NCBI GenBank assembly: GCA_016844955.1
Contig: JAERTH010000032.1
Span: 1 to 64,000, forward strand
Length of the DNA stretch: 64,000 nucleotides
Direction of reading: 5' to 3'
Origin: Fidelibacterota bacterium
Lineage (GTDB): Bacteria > Fidelibacterota > UBA8477 > JABMPR01
Shown here one piece after another: positions 42,768 through 53,103 of this stretch (positions are counted from its first letter, which is position 1; the number at the start of each line of letters is the position of its first letter). A program made the translations under genes and the position numbers. The notes under the pieces are model-generated. The model was not told the origin of the DNA. It saw only the letters and a program-made list of their open reading frames with translations, and searched no databases.

Positions 42768-45572
42768 TTAAAATTTCAGGAAGAAACTATTTCCACCAGC
42801 AGGGGATTCTGCTATACCGACTTCTGCATCATGTGCAACGGCAATTCGCTTAACAATCGCCAGACCAAGGCCTCTGCCCTGCTTTTTACCTTTAGCCAAC
42901 TGTATGGATCTCTCAAAAATAGCTTGCCGTTTGTCCTCTGGAATGGCGACACCATGATCTTCAACTTTAAAAACGACACGACCATCAATAACCTCCAGGA
43001 TCACATCGATAATGCCACCTGCAGAGGCATATTTGATAGCATTGCTGATATAATTCTTTGGGATTTCAGAAATTATATGATTTGCAGTAACCATTTGGGT
43101 TTCTGGCAAGTGGAGATTGATTGTCATTCCGGCTGTGGCCAGCATTGAATTGAATTCAAGCACAATATTTTCAAGTATGGGAACCAGGTCGATGTTTTCC
43201 TGCGATATCTTCTCACCGATGCTCAACTTGGATAGTACAGTAGCATTCTCGATCACCTCCATGAGGGATTCACTACTTCCCTGGAGTAACTCAAACAATT
43301 CATTGCCATCATCTTCAGCAATGAGCATTTCCACGATGGAACTAATAACACCAGCAGGGTTCCGCAGATCATGAGTAATCACATCCAGGAGCAATTCCTT
43401 CATGCCATTGGCATTGGTAAGTTCCTCAGCAAGCTCCCTGAGTGCATTATCCTTGCGAGCACGATCAATGGTTAGAGCCACCTGACCCGCCGCCATATCT
43501 AGTAAGCGAACATCTTCAGTATCGTAGTGTGTTATACCATCATACTCCTGGAGTACAAGTGCACCGATAACCTCATCCTTTACCTTGAGAGGGATGCCCA
43601 GCCAGACACTGGGGACATCTCCCTTGAGCATAATGTGACCACTACCAATAAGTTCGCGTATTTCATCCTGTTTTACATGGAGCGTCTTGCCCGAGACAAT
43701 GGTTCTGGCTGTGAGCGAGGTTTCTTTATCAAACGGTATGCTCTCCGGCATACCAGGATTGTGGCCATCTCGATCAAAGGGGAAATACAAAGTATTGTTG
43801 TCTTTGTTTAAAAGAGCCATGAAAAAATTACTGGTGCTAATAATTTCACTGATATAGAGGTAAATTTTTTCATAGAGCTTGGATACATCCTGGGCCTGAA
43901 TTGCGGCAGAAGTGATCTCATAGAGCACATCTTTTAATTTCTGGTTTTTTATGGCCAGATCTTCCTCTGCTTTTTGGTTGCTGATATCTTCTTTCAGGGC
44001 AACAAAGTGAGTGATCTCATTATGAGCATTGCGAATGGGTGAAATCGAGGCTTTCGACCAACAAAGCTCACCATTCTTCTTCTTGTTGATTACCTCACCA
44101 GTCCAGACGTTTCCACTCTTGATCGTTTCCCAGAGATTTGCGTAGAAATCTCTACCATGAAGCTCTGATTTGTAAACTCGTGGGTTCTGTCCAAGTACTT
44201 CATTGGTATCATATCCCATAGTTTCAGTGAAGTGTGAGTTCACATACTCAATTTTACCCTCGAAATCAGTGATTACAGTCATTACTGGACTCTGATCAAC
44301 AGCCTGACTCAACTTTCTCAATTCAAGAGTCGCTAAATTTTGATCTGTAATATCAAGAATGTGTCCTGTACTTTTAACAACCCCAGAACTGTCAGTGTAG
44401 GAATTGGCTGAAATGATAAGATCACGTACACTGCCATCTGGCAGCAGAATATCAAACTCATAGTCGCTAGGGGGCTGCTCCCCGGCCTGACGATCTTCAT
44501 AATTTGCTACTACGTAATCTCGGGAAGAACCCAGGAACTCTGGGAACTCATGATCAATGATCTCCTCTCTCGATCGTCCGAATATTTCACAGAAACGATC
44601 ATTTACGTATACAAATTTGTATTCGTTATCAATCAGGTATATGCCTGTAGTCGACTGCTCAACGATAGCCTTGATGTGCGCTTCTGACTCTGCAATCAAC
44701 TCCTGTGATCTCAGCCTTTCCTGCTTCAACATCAGATTACTGATACGCTGAGAAAAGAATTGTGATATGTCTGCTATGACCAACTCTTCTCTGCTATAGT
44801 CTGGTGCTTCAAATCCCCAGGTATAGCCAAATATTCCAATCACCTCATTTTCAACAATCATGGGAGTGTAGAACGATTCCTCTTCCAGAATTGCGGTCAT
44901 GATCCGGTCACGCATGATTGGTTTTTGTGGGCCAAATTTAAAAGCTTCCACCTGCTCACAATATTTTGTGAAAGACATATCACTGAGGGATTCTGAATTG
45001 CTTTTTGATACTTGTCCATCTAAAAACCAGAACATGACCCAATATTTCCCAAATAGTGCGGACTGCTGGAGAATTTCATCAAATTGAACCAAGTTTTGAC
45101 TCAGTGTATCTGAAGGTTTTATGCCGCTCAGAATATGATCCTTGGTCCGTAAAAGATCATTAACACGCAAAACAGATTGATCCTCAGCAAATCTGGATAA
45201 GGCAATTCGTATCATAGTATGGGCGGCTTGATCATCCACGGGTTTGTGTAAAAAACCATAAGGATCTGCGTTTTCAAGAGCCAGAGTAATATGTGCATCA
45301 TCACCATAGGCAGTGGCAAAGATGACTGGAATGGCTTGATTCTCATGTATCAGTCGCGCTGTTTCTATCCCATCAATATTTCCTCTGAGCTGGATATCCA
45401 TAATAATGATATCAGGATTTTTTTCCAAAGAGAGTGCGATCGCATCTTTCCCAGTACCTGTAATCCCGACAACTTCACAATTGTGTTGTTCCAGACGGAT
45501 AGACAAATCTTCCGCGGCCAGTCTCTCGTCCTCAACGATGAGTATGCGATATTTTTTTATTATGTCACTCAT
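42768..45572 (-). CDS. Sensor histidine kinase with N-terminal receiver, PAS-PAS, GAF, HisKA-HATPase
   Basis: ILIVEDERLAAEDL...IIIMDIQL (REC); PAS motifs (ALKEDISNQKAEEDL); GAF-like LTIDRARK; LLDVITHDLRNP (H box); GRGLGLAIVKRI (G box). Confidence 0.93.
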   Translation of the reverse strand: MSDIIKKYRILIVEDERLAAEDLSIRLEQHNCEVVGITGTGKDAIALSLEKNPDIIIMDIQLRGNIDGIETARLIHENQAIPVIFATAYGDDAHITLALENADPYGFLHKPVDDQAAHTMIRIALSRFAEDQSVLRVNDLLRTKDHILSGIKPSDTLSQNLVQFDEILQQSALFGKYWVMFWFLDGQVSKSNSESLSDMSFTKYCEQVEAFKFGPQKPIMRDRIMTAILEEESFYTPMIVENEVIGIFGYTWGFEAPDYSREELVIADISQFFSQRISNLMLKQERLRSQELIAESEAHIKAIVEQSTTGIYLIDNEYKFVYVNDRFCEIFGRSREEIIDHEFPEFLGSSRDYVVANYEDRQAGEQPPSDYEFDILLPDGSVRDLIISANSYTDSSGVVKSTGHILDITDQNLATLELRKLSQAVDQSPVMTVITDFEGKIEYVNSHFTETMGYDTNEVLGQNPRVYKSELHGRDFYANLWETIKSGNVWTGEVINKKKNGELCWSKASISPIRNAHNEITHFVALKEDISNQKAEEDLAIKNQKLKDVLYEITSAAIQAQDVSKLYEKIYLYISEIISTSNFFMALLNKDNNTLYFPFDRDGHNPGMPESIPFDKETSLTARTIVSGKTLHVKQDEIRELIGSGHIMLKGDVPSVWLGIPLKVKDEVIGALVLQEYDGITHYDTEDVRLLDMAAGQVALTIDRARKDNALRELAEELTNANGMKELLLDVITHDLRNPAGVISSIVEMLIAEDDGNELFELLQGSSESLMEVIENATVLSKLSIGEKISQENIDLVPILENIVLEFNSMLATAGMTINLHLPETQMVTANHIISEIPKNYISNAIKYASAGGIIDVILEVIDGRVVFKVEDHGVAIPEDKRQAIFERSIQLAKGKKQGRGLGLAIVKRIAVAHDAEVGIAESPAGGNSFFLKF

Positions 45573-45668
45573 GCTCTATTTTAAAATATCCTTGCCAACC
45601 TTAATGTCGCTGGAATGAAAGGCGTCATCAAATGGCACACTTCCCCAGCCCTCATAAGTATCGTCAAA

Positions 45669-46763
45669 TTAGCCGATTTCTGAAATAAATTTCAGAAGGC
45701 GTTGACTGGCTTTTCCATCCCATCCGGGAATGGGGATACCATCGATCCTGTCACCCTCCATGATTGCAAGTATTTTTTCGCGTATGCTGGCGATATCCAC
45801 TCCCACGAGTGTATTGGTTCCCCTGCTTAGCGTGACTGGACGATTACACGCCAGTCCCAACGTGAGACACTGAACACCCAGGATACTGGTTTCTTCCTGA
45901 AGCCCTTGTGAGTCAGTGATCACCAGAGCGGCATTCTTTAACAGCTTTAACATGTCATGATAATTTTGTGAAGGGATAAATTGCAGGTTGTCAGTAGTCT
46001 CAAGCATTATTTCCGGCATTTCTTCCAGTACCAGGGCGGTCTTAGGATGAAGGACAACATAAACCCTTAGTTGCTCAGAAAGGCCTTCCAGCATTGTGAA
46101 AAGTGATACCATAAAATCACGGGCATACAGATTATGGTCATGATGGACGGTAACTATGGTGTAGGAACCACTATCCAACCCATATCGATCTAGAACGGTA
46201 CTATCCTCAGCATGACCCAAGTTCATGAATACTGCATCTGAACGTAAATTTCCGATTTCGATCATGCTGCGATTATCATAACCCTCTTTAATCAGATTGA
46301 TCACATCCTCCTCACTTGAGGTGAAGTGAAAGGTGGAGAGACGGTCGATGAGCATATCATTTTGTTCTTCAATGAGACCCAACTCTTGAGAACGAGTTCC
46401 AGAATCGATATGAGCGATGGGCAACTTATAACGCGAGGCCACCTGTGCACAGGCCAATGCAGAGTCAGAATTCCCCAAGACCATCACGGTTTCAGGCGGG
46501 TCAGTACGGAGTTGGTTCTCATAGGCTACCATGATAGATGCCAAAGTTCCAATTCCCTGAATCGGAGAAATATCCAGGTAACTGTGGATGGGCTCCAGAT
46601 CCAACTGCTTGATGTGATCGTGGCTTAATTCAGGATCATAATGCTGACCGGTATGAATGTAGCGAATATCAAGTGATTCACTAAAATCCTGGGCACTGGT
46701 ATTTAAGGCAGCTGCGATTATGAAGTCAGGTCTAACACCAACGATAACATCTATTTTTCTCAT
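45669..46763 (-). CDS. Divergent UDP-N-acetylglucosamine 2-epimerase-like protein (WecB fold)
   Basis: VGVRPDFIIAAAL, HTGQHYDPELSHDHIKQL, HIDSGTRSQELGLIEEQNDMLIDRLS, ITDSQGLQEETSILGVQCLTL. Confidence 0.78.
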   Translation of the reverse strand: MRKIDVIVGVRPDFIIAAALNTSAQDFSESLDIRYIHTGQHYDPELSHDHIKQLDLEPIHSYLDISPIQGIGTLASIMVAYENQLRTDPPETVMVLGNSDSALACAQVASRYKLPIAHIDSGTRSQELGLIEEQNDMLIDRLSTFHFTSSEEDVINLIKEGYDNRSMIEIGNLRSDAVFMNLGHAEDSTVLDRYGLDSGSYTIVTVHHDHNLYARDFMVSLFTMLEGLSEQLRVYVVLHPKTALVLEEMPEIMLETTDNLQFIPSQNYHDMLKLLKNAALVITDSQGLQEETSILGVQCLTLGLACNRPVTLSRGTNTLVGVDIASIREKILAIMEGDRIDGIPIPGWDGKASQRLLKFISEIG

Positions 46764-46805
46764 ATAATTTCCTTTTCGACCACAACCTAACTCATATCCA
46801 TATGT

Positions 46806-49118
46806 TTAAAACGAATAATTCAGACTGAGTGTGTAATTTCGAGTAGCCCCAGGCCAGTAATAGCCGCCCCAGTACTCATAACCATAGGTGGCATATCGGG
46901 TATCAAAAACATTGTTGATTTTGAGGTGAGTATCAATGTTGAATATGCTATAAAATAGAGATACATCAGTTAGCAGATATTCCGGGATTGCCAAATCCTC
47001 GGTATTCATGAAATCAATGTATTGTTTGCCGACATATTTAGCCGAAAGTGCGGTTTGAAAGGATGGTCCCAACTCATACCTGATCATGCCATTGGCCAGA
47101 ACACCAGGAACATTAATGAGACTCTTTCCACTGAAGGTGCCTTCCTGAAATTTATTTTCTGAAAAAGTCCCATTGACACTGATATGGAGATGTTCAGATA
47201 GTGTTGTCCTGGCATCTATTTCTATGCCCTGATGCCGGGTGAGGTTTGCAGTTTCTACATCAAAACTACCGTCCTGAAAATCATAGATATCACTCAATAA
47301 TTCATTCTCATAATCTATTTGATACAGGTTAAGGGCGAATTGGTGCTGACCTGAGAACCAATTGGCACCAATCTCCTTATTTGTAACCCCTTCAGCAGGT
47401 GCAAGTGTTGGTGTACTCCAGACATCGTCTGCCTCTATGATCTGCGCATCAGCAGGTTCCTTCTGGGCCGTTCCAATCCCTGCAAAGACACTTAAACCAG
47501 GTGAGAAAGCATAACGCAAACCGATCCTGGGATTAACAAATTTCCAGTCAGCGGACAAATCGACACCAGGTGCATGACCAATGGTTTCCTGATCCAATTG
47601 CCACCAGATGCCCTGTGCCCGTAAATCCAGGCTGGTGGTCATTTGTGGAGTGATGCGATAGAGAAAATGCCCAAAGGCTGTTACAAGTTGTTTTTGACCT
47701 TTATAGGAGTAGTATTCATAAACATCAGGCAGGGTTGCCGCCAGTTCTGGATCACTCACATTGCTAACCTCGCCAAAATGATCTCCCACATAGTTGCGCA
47801 ATTCAATACCCAGATCACTTCTCCAGTTCGTGGATTCGTACGTCCAGACCGGTGTAATTCCATAATAGATATTGTTAATCCATTTTTTGCGGAGAAAATC
47901 CACCTCCAAGTTTAACTCAGTTGTATCATCATAGGCATCAGCTACATCTAGGTTGTAGCTATAATAATCTCTACCATACTTTTCAACTTCATAAAAACCC
48001 GTACCCTTAACCAGATACACCACATTACGCAGCATGGAGTGGGGGTTAAAATTATAGGTTGTATTGAGTGAGTATATCTGTTGTAGATAGTCATCTGTAA
48101 AGGGCACAGTCCAGGACATCTTCGATCGGCGGAGCTCTTCATCATTCAGGTACTCCTGACTCACTCCATCCCATTGCAAAACGCTGAGTTCCTTGCCTAT
48201 GACTGCACGAAACTGATTGGTTAGACCATTTCCTCTGTGCTCGACACCAAAAGTGAGAGACTGTTGTTCTGAACGGGAATCGACGCGATAGCCATCAGAA
48301 TTCAGCAGGGATCCACGCAGGGAAAAATTCAGGTTCTCACCAAACCTGGTCCCTGAGTCATAGGCCAAGCGATATTTGCTGGTGTTATAAGAGCCACGTA
48401 GTGCAGTGAGCTTAACTTGCTCCGTTTCTGATTTTATGCGGGTATTGATGTTGATAGATCCACCAAATGCAGTTGCGCCATAAAGCGAGCTGCCGACGCC
48501 CCGTTGTATTTCAACATCATCTGCACCACTGAGGATATCACCATGATCCACCCAGTACACTTGATGACTCTCATTATCATTTAGCGGTACATTGTCCAGC
48601 ATGACAGAAATTCTACTCTGGTCAAAACCGCGAATGGATACATATGAATAGCCCGTACCATTGCCTGACTCACTATAGGCATGAACACCAGCCTCAGAGC
48701 TAAGTATCATCGGAACATCCTCTACTGAGTAGCGCAGACCTATTTCCTCGCTTTCCAGGATCGAATAAGCCACAGGTGAGACACCGGGAATTACCCTGGT
48801 GGACGTAACATTGATGCTCTGCCCCTCAAGGATAGTTGGCTGAAGCAATATATTATTACTAGCCTCATGAGCTGACAATTCTAGTGTTTCGTAACCAATA
48901 CAGCGAACAGTAACGCTGTTGGTATCGTCTATCAGAAGTACGAAATTTCCACTTAGGTCTGTAATGGCCCCAGTTTGATTGGTAAAAATTTCAACTCCTG
49001 GAATTCCAGAACCAGATTTCCGGTCAATGGCTTGACCACTGATTTGAATGGGTTCGGCTAGAATTACTGTGGTGAAAAATAAAAGAAGAAGTGAAGCAAA
49101 GAGCGGTTTGGTAGACAT
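46806..49118 (-). CDS. TonB-dependent receptor with carboxypeptidase-like N-terminal domain; probable thiamine-type uptake receptor
   Basis: ISGQAIDRKSGSGIPGVEIF; plug domain VSIRGFDQSRISVMLDNVPLND; barrel terminates in ATRNYTLSLNYSF; preceded by TPP riboswitch. Confidence 0.92.
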   Translation of the reverse strand: MSTKPLFASLLLLFFTTVILAEPIQISGQAIDRKSGSGIPGVEIFTNQTGAITDLSGNFVLLIDDTNSVTVRCIGYETLELSAHEASNNILLQPTILEGQSINVTSTRVIPGVSPVAYSILESEEIGLRYSVEDVPMILSSEAGVHAYSESGNGTGYSYVSIRGFDQSRISVMLDNVPLNDNESHQVYWVDHGDILSGADDVEIQRGVGSSLYGATAFGGSININTRIKSETEQVKLTALRGSYNTSKYRLAYDSGTRFGENLNFSLRGSLLNSDGYRVDSRSEQQSLTFGVEHRGNGLTNQFRAVIGKELSVLQWDGVSQEYLNDEELRRSKMSWTVPFTDDYLQQIYSLNTTYNFNPHSMLRNVVYLVKGTGFYEVEKYGRDYYSYNLDVADAYDDTTELNLEVDFLRKKWINNIYYGITPVWTYESTNWRSDLGIELRNYVGDHFGEVSNVSDPELAATLPDVYEYYSYKGQKQLVTAFGHFLYRITPQMTTSLDLRAQGIWWQLDQETIGHAPGVDLSADWKFVNPRIGLRYAFSPGLSVFAGIGTAQKEPADAQIIEADDVWSTPTLAPAEGVTNKEIGANWFSGQHQFALNLYQIDYENELLSDIYDFQDGSFDVETANLTRHQGIEIDARTTLSEHLHISVNGTFSENKFQEGTFSGKSLINVPGVLANGMIRYELGPSFQTALSAKYVGKQYIDFMNTEDLAIPEYLLTDVSLFYSIFNIDTHLKINNVFDTRYATYGYEYWGGYYWPGATRNYTLSLNYSF

Positions 49119-49121
49119 ATT

Positions 49122-49210
49122 TTCTCCCTACGCTGGCATGATCCAGATCAGGTTCAGAGGGTTTGATCTCAGCCTGGACTCCTGTGGAGTCACCAGGCAC
49201 CCCGGTTATC
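49122..49210 (-). ncRNA. TPP (THI element) riboswitch
   Basis: Minus strand ACCGGGGTGCCTGGTGACTCCACAGGAGTCCAGGCTGAGATCAAACCCTCTGAACCTGATCTGGATCATGCCAGCGTAGGGAG, matching the THI-box core (GGGGTGCC, CTGAGA, ACCTGATCTGGATAATGCCAGCG). Confidence 0.96.
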
Positions 49211-49242
49211 GCTGGAATATAGGTTTTATGTTATGGATGAGG

Positions 49243-49273
49243 TAAAAAAAATGCCATCGATTCGATGGCATTT
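49243..49273 (-). terminator. Rho-independent terminator of trxA
   Basis: AAATGCCATCG-AAT-CGATGGCATTT then T-run on minus strand. Confidence 0.85.
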
Positions 49274-49296
49274 CAAATTATTTATGCTGCGGGAGC

Positions 49297-49626
49297 TTAG
49301 CCAATAACGGCATCTACCTTGGCTGTAATCTGAGGTTTCGGTACAGCACCGACTAGCATCTGAGCAACCTCACCATTTTTAAAAATCAGAAGACTAGGAA
49401 TACTGCGGATACCATATTTTTGTGCAACCGCAGGGTTGCCATCCACATCCAATTTGCCAACTTTTAACTTTCCCTCGTATTCTTTTGCAATCTCTGCAAC
49501 TACTGGAGCTACCATTTTACAAGGCATGCACCAGACCGCCCAAAAATCTACCAGCACAGGTAATTCAGAGTTGATAACTTCATCATTAAAGTTGCTATCA
49601 GTAAATTCTTTTACATTTTCAGCCAT
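49297..49626 (-). CDS. trxA: Thioredoxin
   Basis: [17 protein letters not shown]...[18 protein letters not shown] (WCMPC active site). Confidence 0.95.
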   Translation of the reverse strand: MAENVKEFTDSNFNDEVINSELPVLVDFWAVWCMPCKMVAPVVAEIAKEYEGKLKVGKLDVDGNPAVAQKYGIRSIPSLLIFKNGEVAQMLVGAVPKPQITAKVDAVIG

Positions 49627-49718
49627 TATCTCTCCCTTGGCGAACAATTCATTTTTAAAAACCTAAAGAAGATAGAATCATCGTCAGGTATGTCAAGAAC
49701 AAGAGTTCCTAAATTACA

Positions 49719-50951
49719 CTATGCTTTGATCCAACGCATAATCTCGGTTAGATTTACCCGTTTCCCGTACAACAGAATTCCTGTTCGAAAGACCTTTGCA
49801 GAAGCACGAATACCGCCATATACGCTTATGGTCAGAATGATTAACGTGCTCATAACCTGGAAGACCGTTGTCTCTCCCACTGCTATTTTTATCATCATGA
49901 AAAAGGGTGTGACTGGTGGGAAATAGCATAGGACGTTAACCAGCGTTGAATTAGGATTCTCAATAACCAGTGTCCATAGGAGTGCGGGAATAATCGCGAT
50001 AAAGGTGATGATCTGAATAGCCTGTTGTGCTTCCTGCTCTGAATCGAACAGCGCTCCTACACCAATATAGATTCCAGCATAGAGCAGGTAGCCAAGGATG
50101 AAATATGCAAAATAGAGTAAGCCAATTATGGGAGTGATCAGCGAGAGGTCATAGTAATGCCCGGCGACCACTCCTAGCGTGAGATAGATTGCGGACTGGG
50201 TTAACCCCAACAGCCCCAGCCCCAGGATCTTACCCCCCATAAGGTCATTGTAACTCACAGTTGAAAGCAGGACTTCAATAACACGGGATGAGCGTTCCTC
50301 AAGAACGGCTCGGAGTAGGAGCTGTCCACCAGTAAAAATTCCTATAAGCAGGAGGAACATAAATATGAAGGGTGCAATATAATCGGCAATCAGTTCATCC
50401 TGCTCGCGCTTTTCTGTGGCTCCGACATCATAATGGGTAACATCAATATCAAAGAAGAGTGCCTCAATTACCTCCGGGGACAGTTGAAACTGTTGGGTCT
50501 TGTCCTCAATCAGCAGATCCTTTAGTTCGGTTTCCAGGACTTCGTAAACATGAATATTTGTGCTGGTTCTGGAATAGTTGCGAATCTGGGCCGTTGATCT
50601 GAAATCAGCTGGAATTACAAAATAGGCATCCAGAAAATTGTCAGTGACCAGCATATCATATTGATTTCGAAGCTCGGAGAACTCCCCCTCAGCCACAGCG
50701 ATATCAAGTGGAGGCGTTTCTTCATCGGCATAGCGCAAATCCAGAGCCTGCGAAAGTTTTTTTCCAAAATATGAGGTTTCATCAATGAGACCATATTGCT
50801 TGGTCTCAAGTCCAGCGCTTGCATCAGCCATAAATCCTGTAACGAGACTAATACCCATAATGAGGATTGGCATCCCAAAGGTACCAATGATGAACCACTT
50901 GGAACGAATACGCCGTCGGTACTCAAACCAAGCTATCTGCAATAAACTCAT
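49719..50951 (-). CDS. ABC transporter permease (NatB type)
   Basis: YRRRIRSKWFIIGTFGMPILIM; VLEERSSRVIEVLLSTVSYNDLMGGKILGLGLLGLTQ. Confidence 0.88.
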   Translation of the reverse strand: MSLLQIAWFEYRRRIRSKWFIIGTFGMPILIMGISLVTGFMADASAGLETKQYGLIDETSYFGKKLSQALDLRYADEETPPLDIAVAEGEFSELRNQYDMLVTDNFLDAYFVIPADFRSTAQIRNYSRTSTNIHVYEVLETELKDLLIEDKTQQFQLSPEVIEALFFDIDVTHYDVGATEKREQDELIADYIAPFIFMFLLLIGIFTGGQLLLRAVLEERSSRVIEVLLSTVSYNDLMGGKILGLGLLGLTQSAIYLTLGVVAGHYYDLSLITPIIGLLYFAYFILGYLLYAGIYIGVGALFDSEQEAQQAIQIITFIAIIPALLWTLVIENPNSTLVNVLCYFPPVTPFFMMIKIAVGETTVFQVMSTLIILTISVYGGIRASAKVFRTGILLYGKRVNLTEIMRWIKA

Positions 50952-51832
50952 GCCTGAATCCCTTTGACCAGCCGGATAAAAATATCCTCCAGTCCCGGGT
51001 CAGCTACACGTACTGACTTCAATTCAAATAAAGCATTGATTTCTGCAATGACTTTCTGTCTGGACAGGCTACCCGTTTCAAGAAAGATTGAGCTCCCACG
51101 AACTTCAGTCTGGTAGCCATCAAAATAGGTATGCTTCAAATTGATCTCATCCAGAGGTGTAACCTGCAAGCGCTCATTGGCCTGAGATTTCAAAATTTCA
51201 CTCAATTTACCTGAGGTAATCAGCTTACCCTGGTTGATAAGGGCAACATCATCACAAATTTTTTCAACCTGATCCATTTGATGGGAACTGAAGATGATGG
51301 TCTTCCCCGCCAGCTTCATCTCTTCCAGAATTTCTTTTAGAATCAACTGATTTACAGGATCAAGACCTGAGAAGGGTTCGTCCAAAACGACGTATTGTGG
51401 ATCATGAAGAATGGTGTTGATAAATTGCAGCTTTTGTTGATTCCCCTTGGACAACTCATTGACCTTGGAATTGGATCTCTCGCCCAGATCAAAACGATAC
51501 AGATTCAATTTTATCTTTCGTTGAGCATTTTTAACTTTGCGAAGGGCAGCAAAGTATTCCAGAGTTTCCTGTACGGAAATTTTCTGATACAGGCCACGCT
51601 CTTCAGGGAGATATCCCACTTGATTAGATGGTGGACGGGTCACCGCTCCATCAAATTTGATTAATCCACTATCAGGATGAATAATATTCATCAGCATTCG
51701 TATAGCTGTAGTTTTTCCAGCACCATTCGGCCCCAGAAAGCCACAAATCCTGCCAGGATGTATATTAACGCTTAAATCATCAACGGCCTTGATACCATCG
51801 TATTCTTTAGAGATATGACCAATCTCAATCAT
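50948..51832 (-). CDS. ABC transporter ATP-binding protein (NatA type)
   Basis: GPNGAGKTTAIRML, LSKGNQQKLQFINTILHDPQYVVLDEPFSGLDP. Confidence 0.92.
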   Translation of the reverse strand: MIEIGHISKEYDGIKAVDDLSVNIHPGRICGFLGPNGAGKTTAIRMLMNIIHPDSGLIKFDGAVTRPPSNQVGYLPEERGLYQKISVQETLEYFAALRKVKNAQRKIKLNLYRFDLGERSNSKVNELSKGNQQKLQFINTILHDPQYVVLDEPFSGLDPVNQLILKEILEEMKLAGKTIIFSSHQMDQVEKICDDVALINQGKLITSGKLSEILKSQANERLQVTPLDEINLKHTYFDGYQTEVRGSSIFLETGSLSRQKVIAEINALFELKSVRVADPGLEDIFIRLVKGIQA

Positions 51833-51873
51833 ATACCTTGCCTCATATAACAGCGAAAATCAGTTGGACTGAT

Positions 51874-53085
51874 TCAAGAACAGATAACCCGTAAAAATTT
51901 ACGCTTACCTGCTTTGACAACATATTCACCTGCTGTTTCAAAGTTGAAGAATTCATCCTGAGTTTTGACGCCATCTACGCTTACCGCGTTCTGTTTGATC
52001 AGTCGACGAATTTCACCTTTGCTGGCAAACATGCCGGACTGATCCAGTGCGGACAATAAGGTTCGGTTTTCATCACTGAGCATGAGTTCAGGCATTTCAT
52101 CCGGGATATCCTTTTTAATGAATAATTGATCGAATGCGGCCTGTGCACCTTGCGCAGCTGCTTCATCATAGTAGACCTTGATCAATTCCCGACCAAGTTG
52201 ACGCTTAAAATCTCGAGGATTCTCGCCATTGGCCATCTTTTCTTTGATCAATTCCACTTCACCCATGGACAGGTTGGTTGTAAGTGTCAGATATTTAATG
52301 ATCATCTCATCTGGAATGGATAGTACTTTTCCAAACATTTCAGCAGGTGTATCCGATAGGCCGATGTAGTTGTCATAGCTCTTGGACATTTTTTCTACAC
52401 CGTCCGTGCCTTCGAGTAGTGGCAAGGTCATTATGATCTGCGGCGATTGTCCCACTTTTTTCTGGAGTTCACGACCCATGAGCAGGTTGAACAGCTGATC
52501 TGTCCCACCCAGCTCCACATCTGAATGCAGGTGAACTGAGTCCTGAGCCTGAGCCAAGGGATAGAGGAATTCATGAACAGAGATAGGAGTTCCGCTTTTG
52601 TAGCGATTGGAAAAATCATCACGCTCAAGCATTTGTGCCACGGTAACCTGTGCAGCCAATTTAATGACTTCGGAAAAGTTCATTGAGTTGAGCCAATCAG
52701 AATTGTGTACAACTTCCAATCGGCTGGTATCCAGGACCAGTGAGGCCTGCTCCAGATAGGATTTTCCATATTCACGGGATTCTTCCAGGGTGATACTGGG
52801 ACGGGTCTTGTTCCGACCTGTAGGATCACCAATAGATGCGGTGAAATCTCCAATAATCAGAACTGCAGTATGTCCCAGGTCCTGAAACTGTCTCAATTTC
52901 CTGAGAACAACTGCATGACCGATATGCAGATCAGGACGACTTGGGTCAGCACCCAGTTTGATTCTGAGTGGTTTCCCACTTTTGGCAGACTTTTCTAATT
53001 TCTTTTCAAGGTCTTCGGGAGATACAAAATCTTCCACACCGCGAGAGAGCAGGTCGATTTGTTCTTTGATAGCAGGGAAACTCAC
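51874..53085 (-). CDS. tyrS: Tyrosine--tRNA ligase
   Basis: LGADPSRPDLHIGHAVVLRKLRQFQDLGH, KMSKSYDNYIGL, C-terminal S4 domain. Confidence 0.95.
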   Translation of the reverse strand: MSFPAIKEQIDLLSRGVEDFVSPEDLEKKLEKSAKSGKPLRIKLGADPSRPDLHIGHAVVLRKLRQFQDLGHTAVLIIGDFTASIGDPTGRNKTRPSITLEESREYGKSYLEQASLVLDTSRLEVVHNSDWLNSMNFSEVIKLAAQVTVAQMLERDDFSNRYKSGTPISVHEFLYPLAQAQDSVHLHSDVELGGTDQLFNLLMGRELQKKVGQSPQIIMTLPLLEGTDGVEKMSKSYDNYIGLSDTPAEMFGKVLSIPDEMIIKYLTLTTNLSMGEVELIKEKMANGENPRDFKRQLGRELIKVYYDEAAAQGAQAAFDQLFIKKDIPDEMPELMLSDENRTLLSALDQSGMFASKGEIRRLIKQNAVSVDGVKTQDEFFNFETAGEYVVKAGKRKFLRVICS

Positions 53086-53103
53086 AGTGATACTCCAATA
53101 CTT

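Noticed and set aside
42699-43148. 149-aa + strand ORF
   Set aside because: Antisense to the sensor kinase 3' end; no domain signature.
46806-49118. B12 (BtuB-type) assignment for the TonB receptor
   Set aside because: The upstream RNA matches the TPP THI box, not the cobalamin B12 box.
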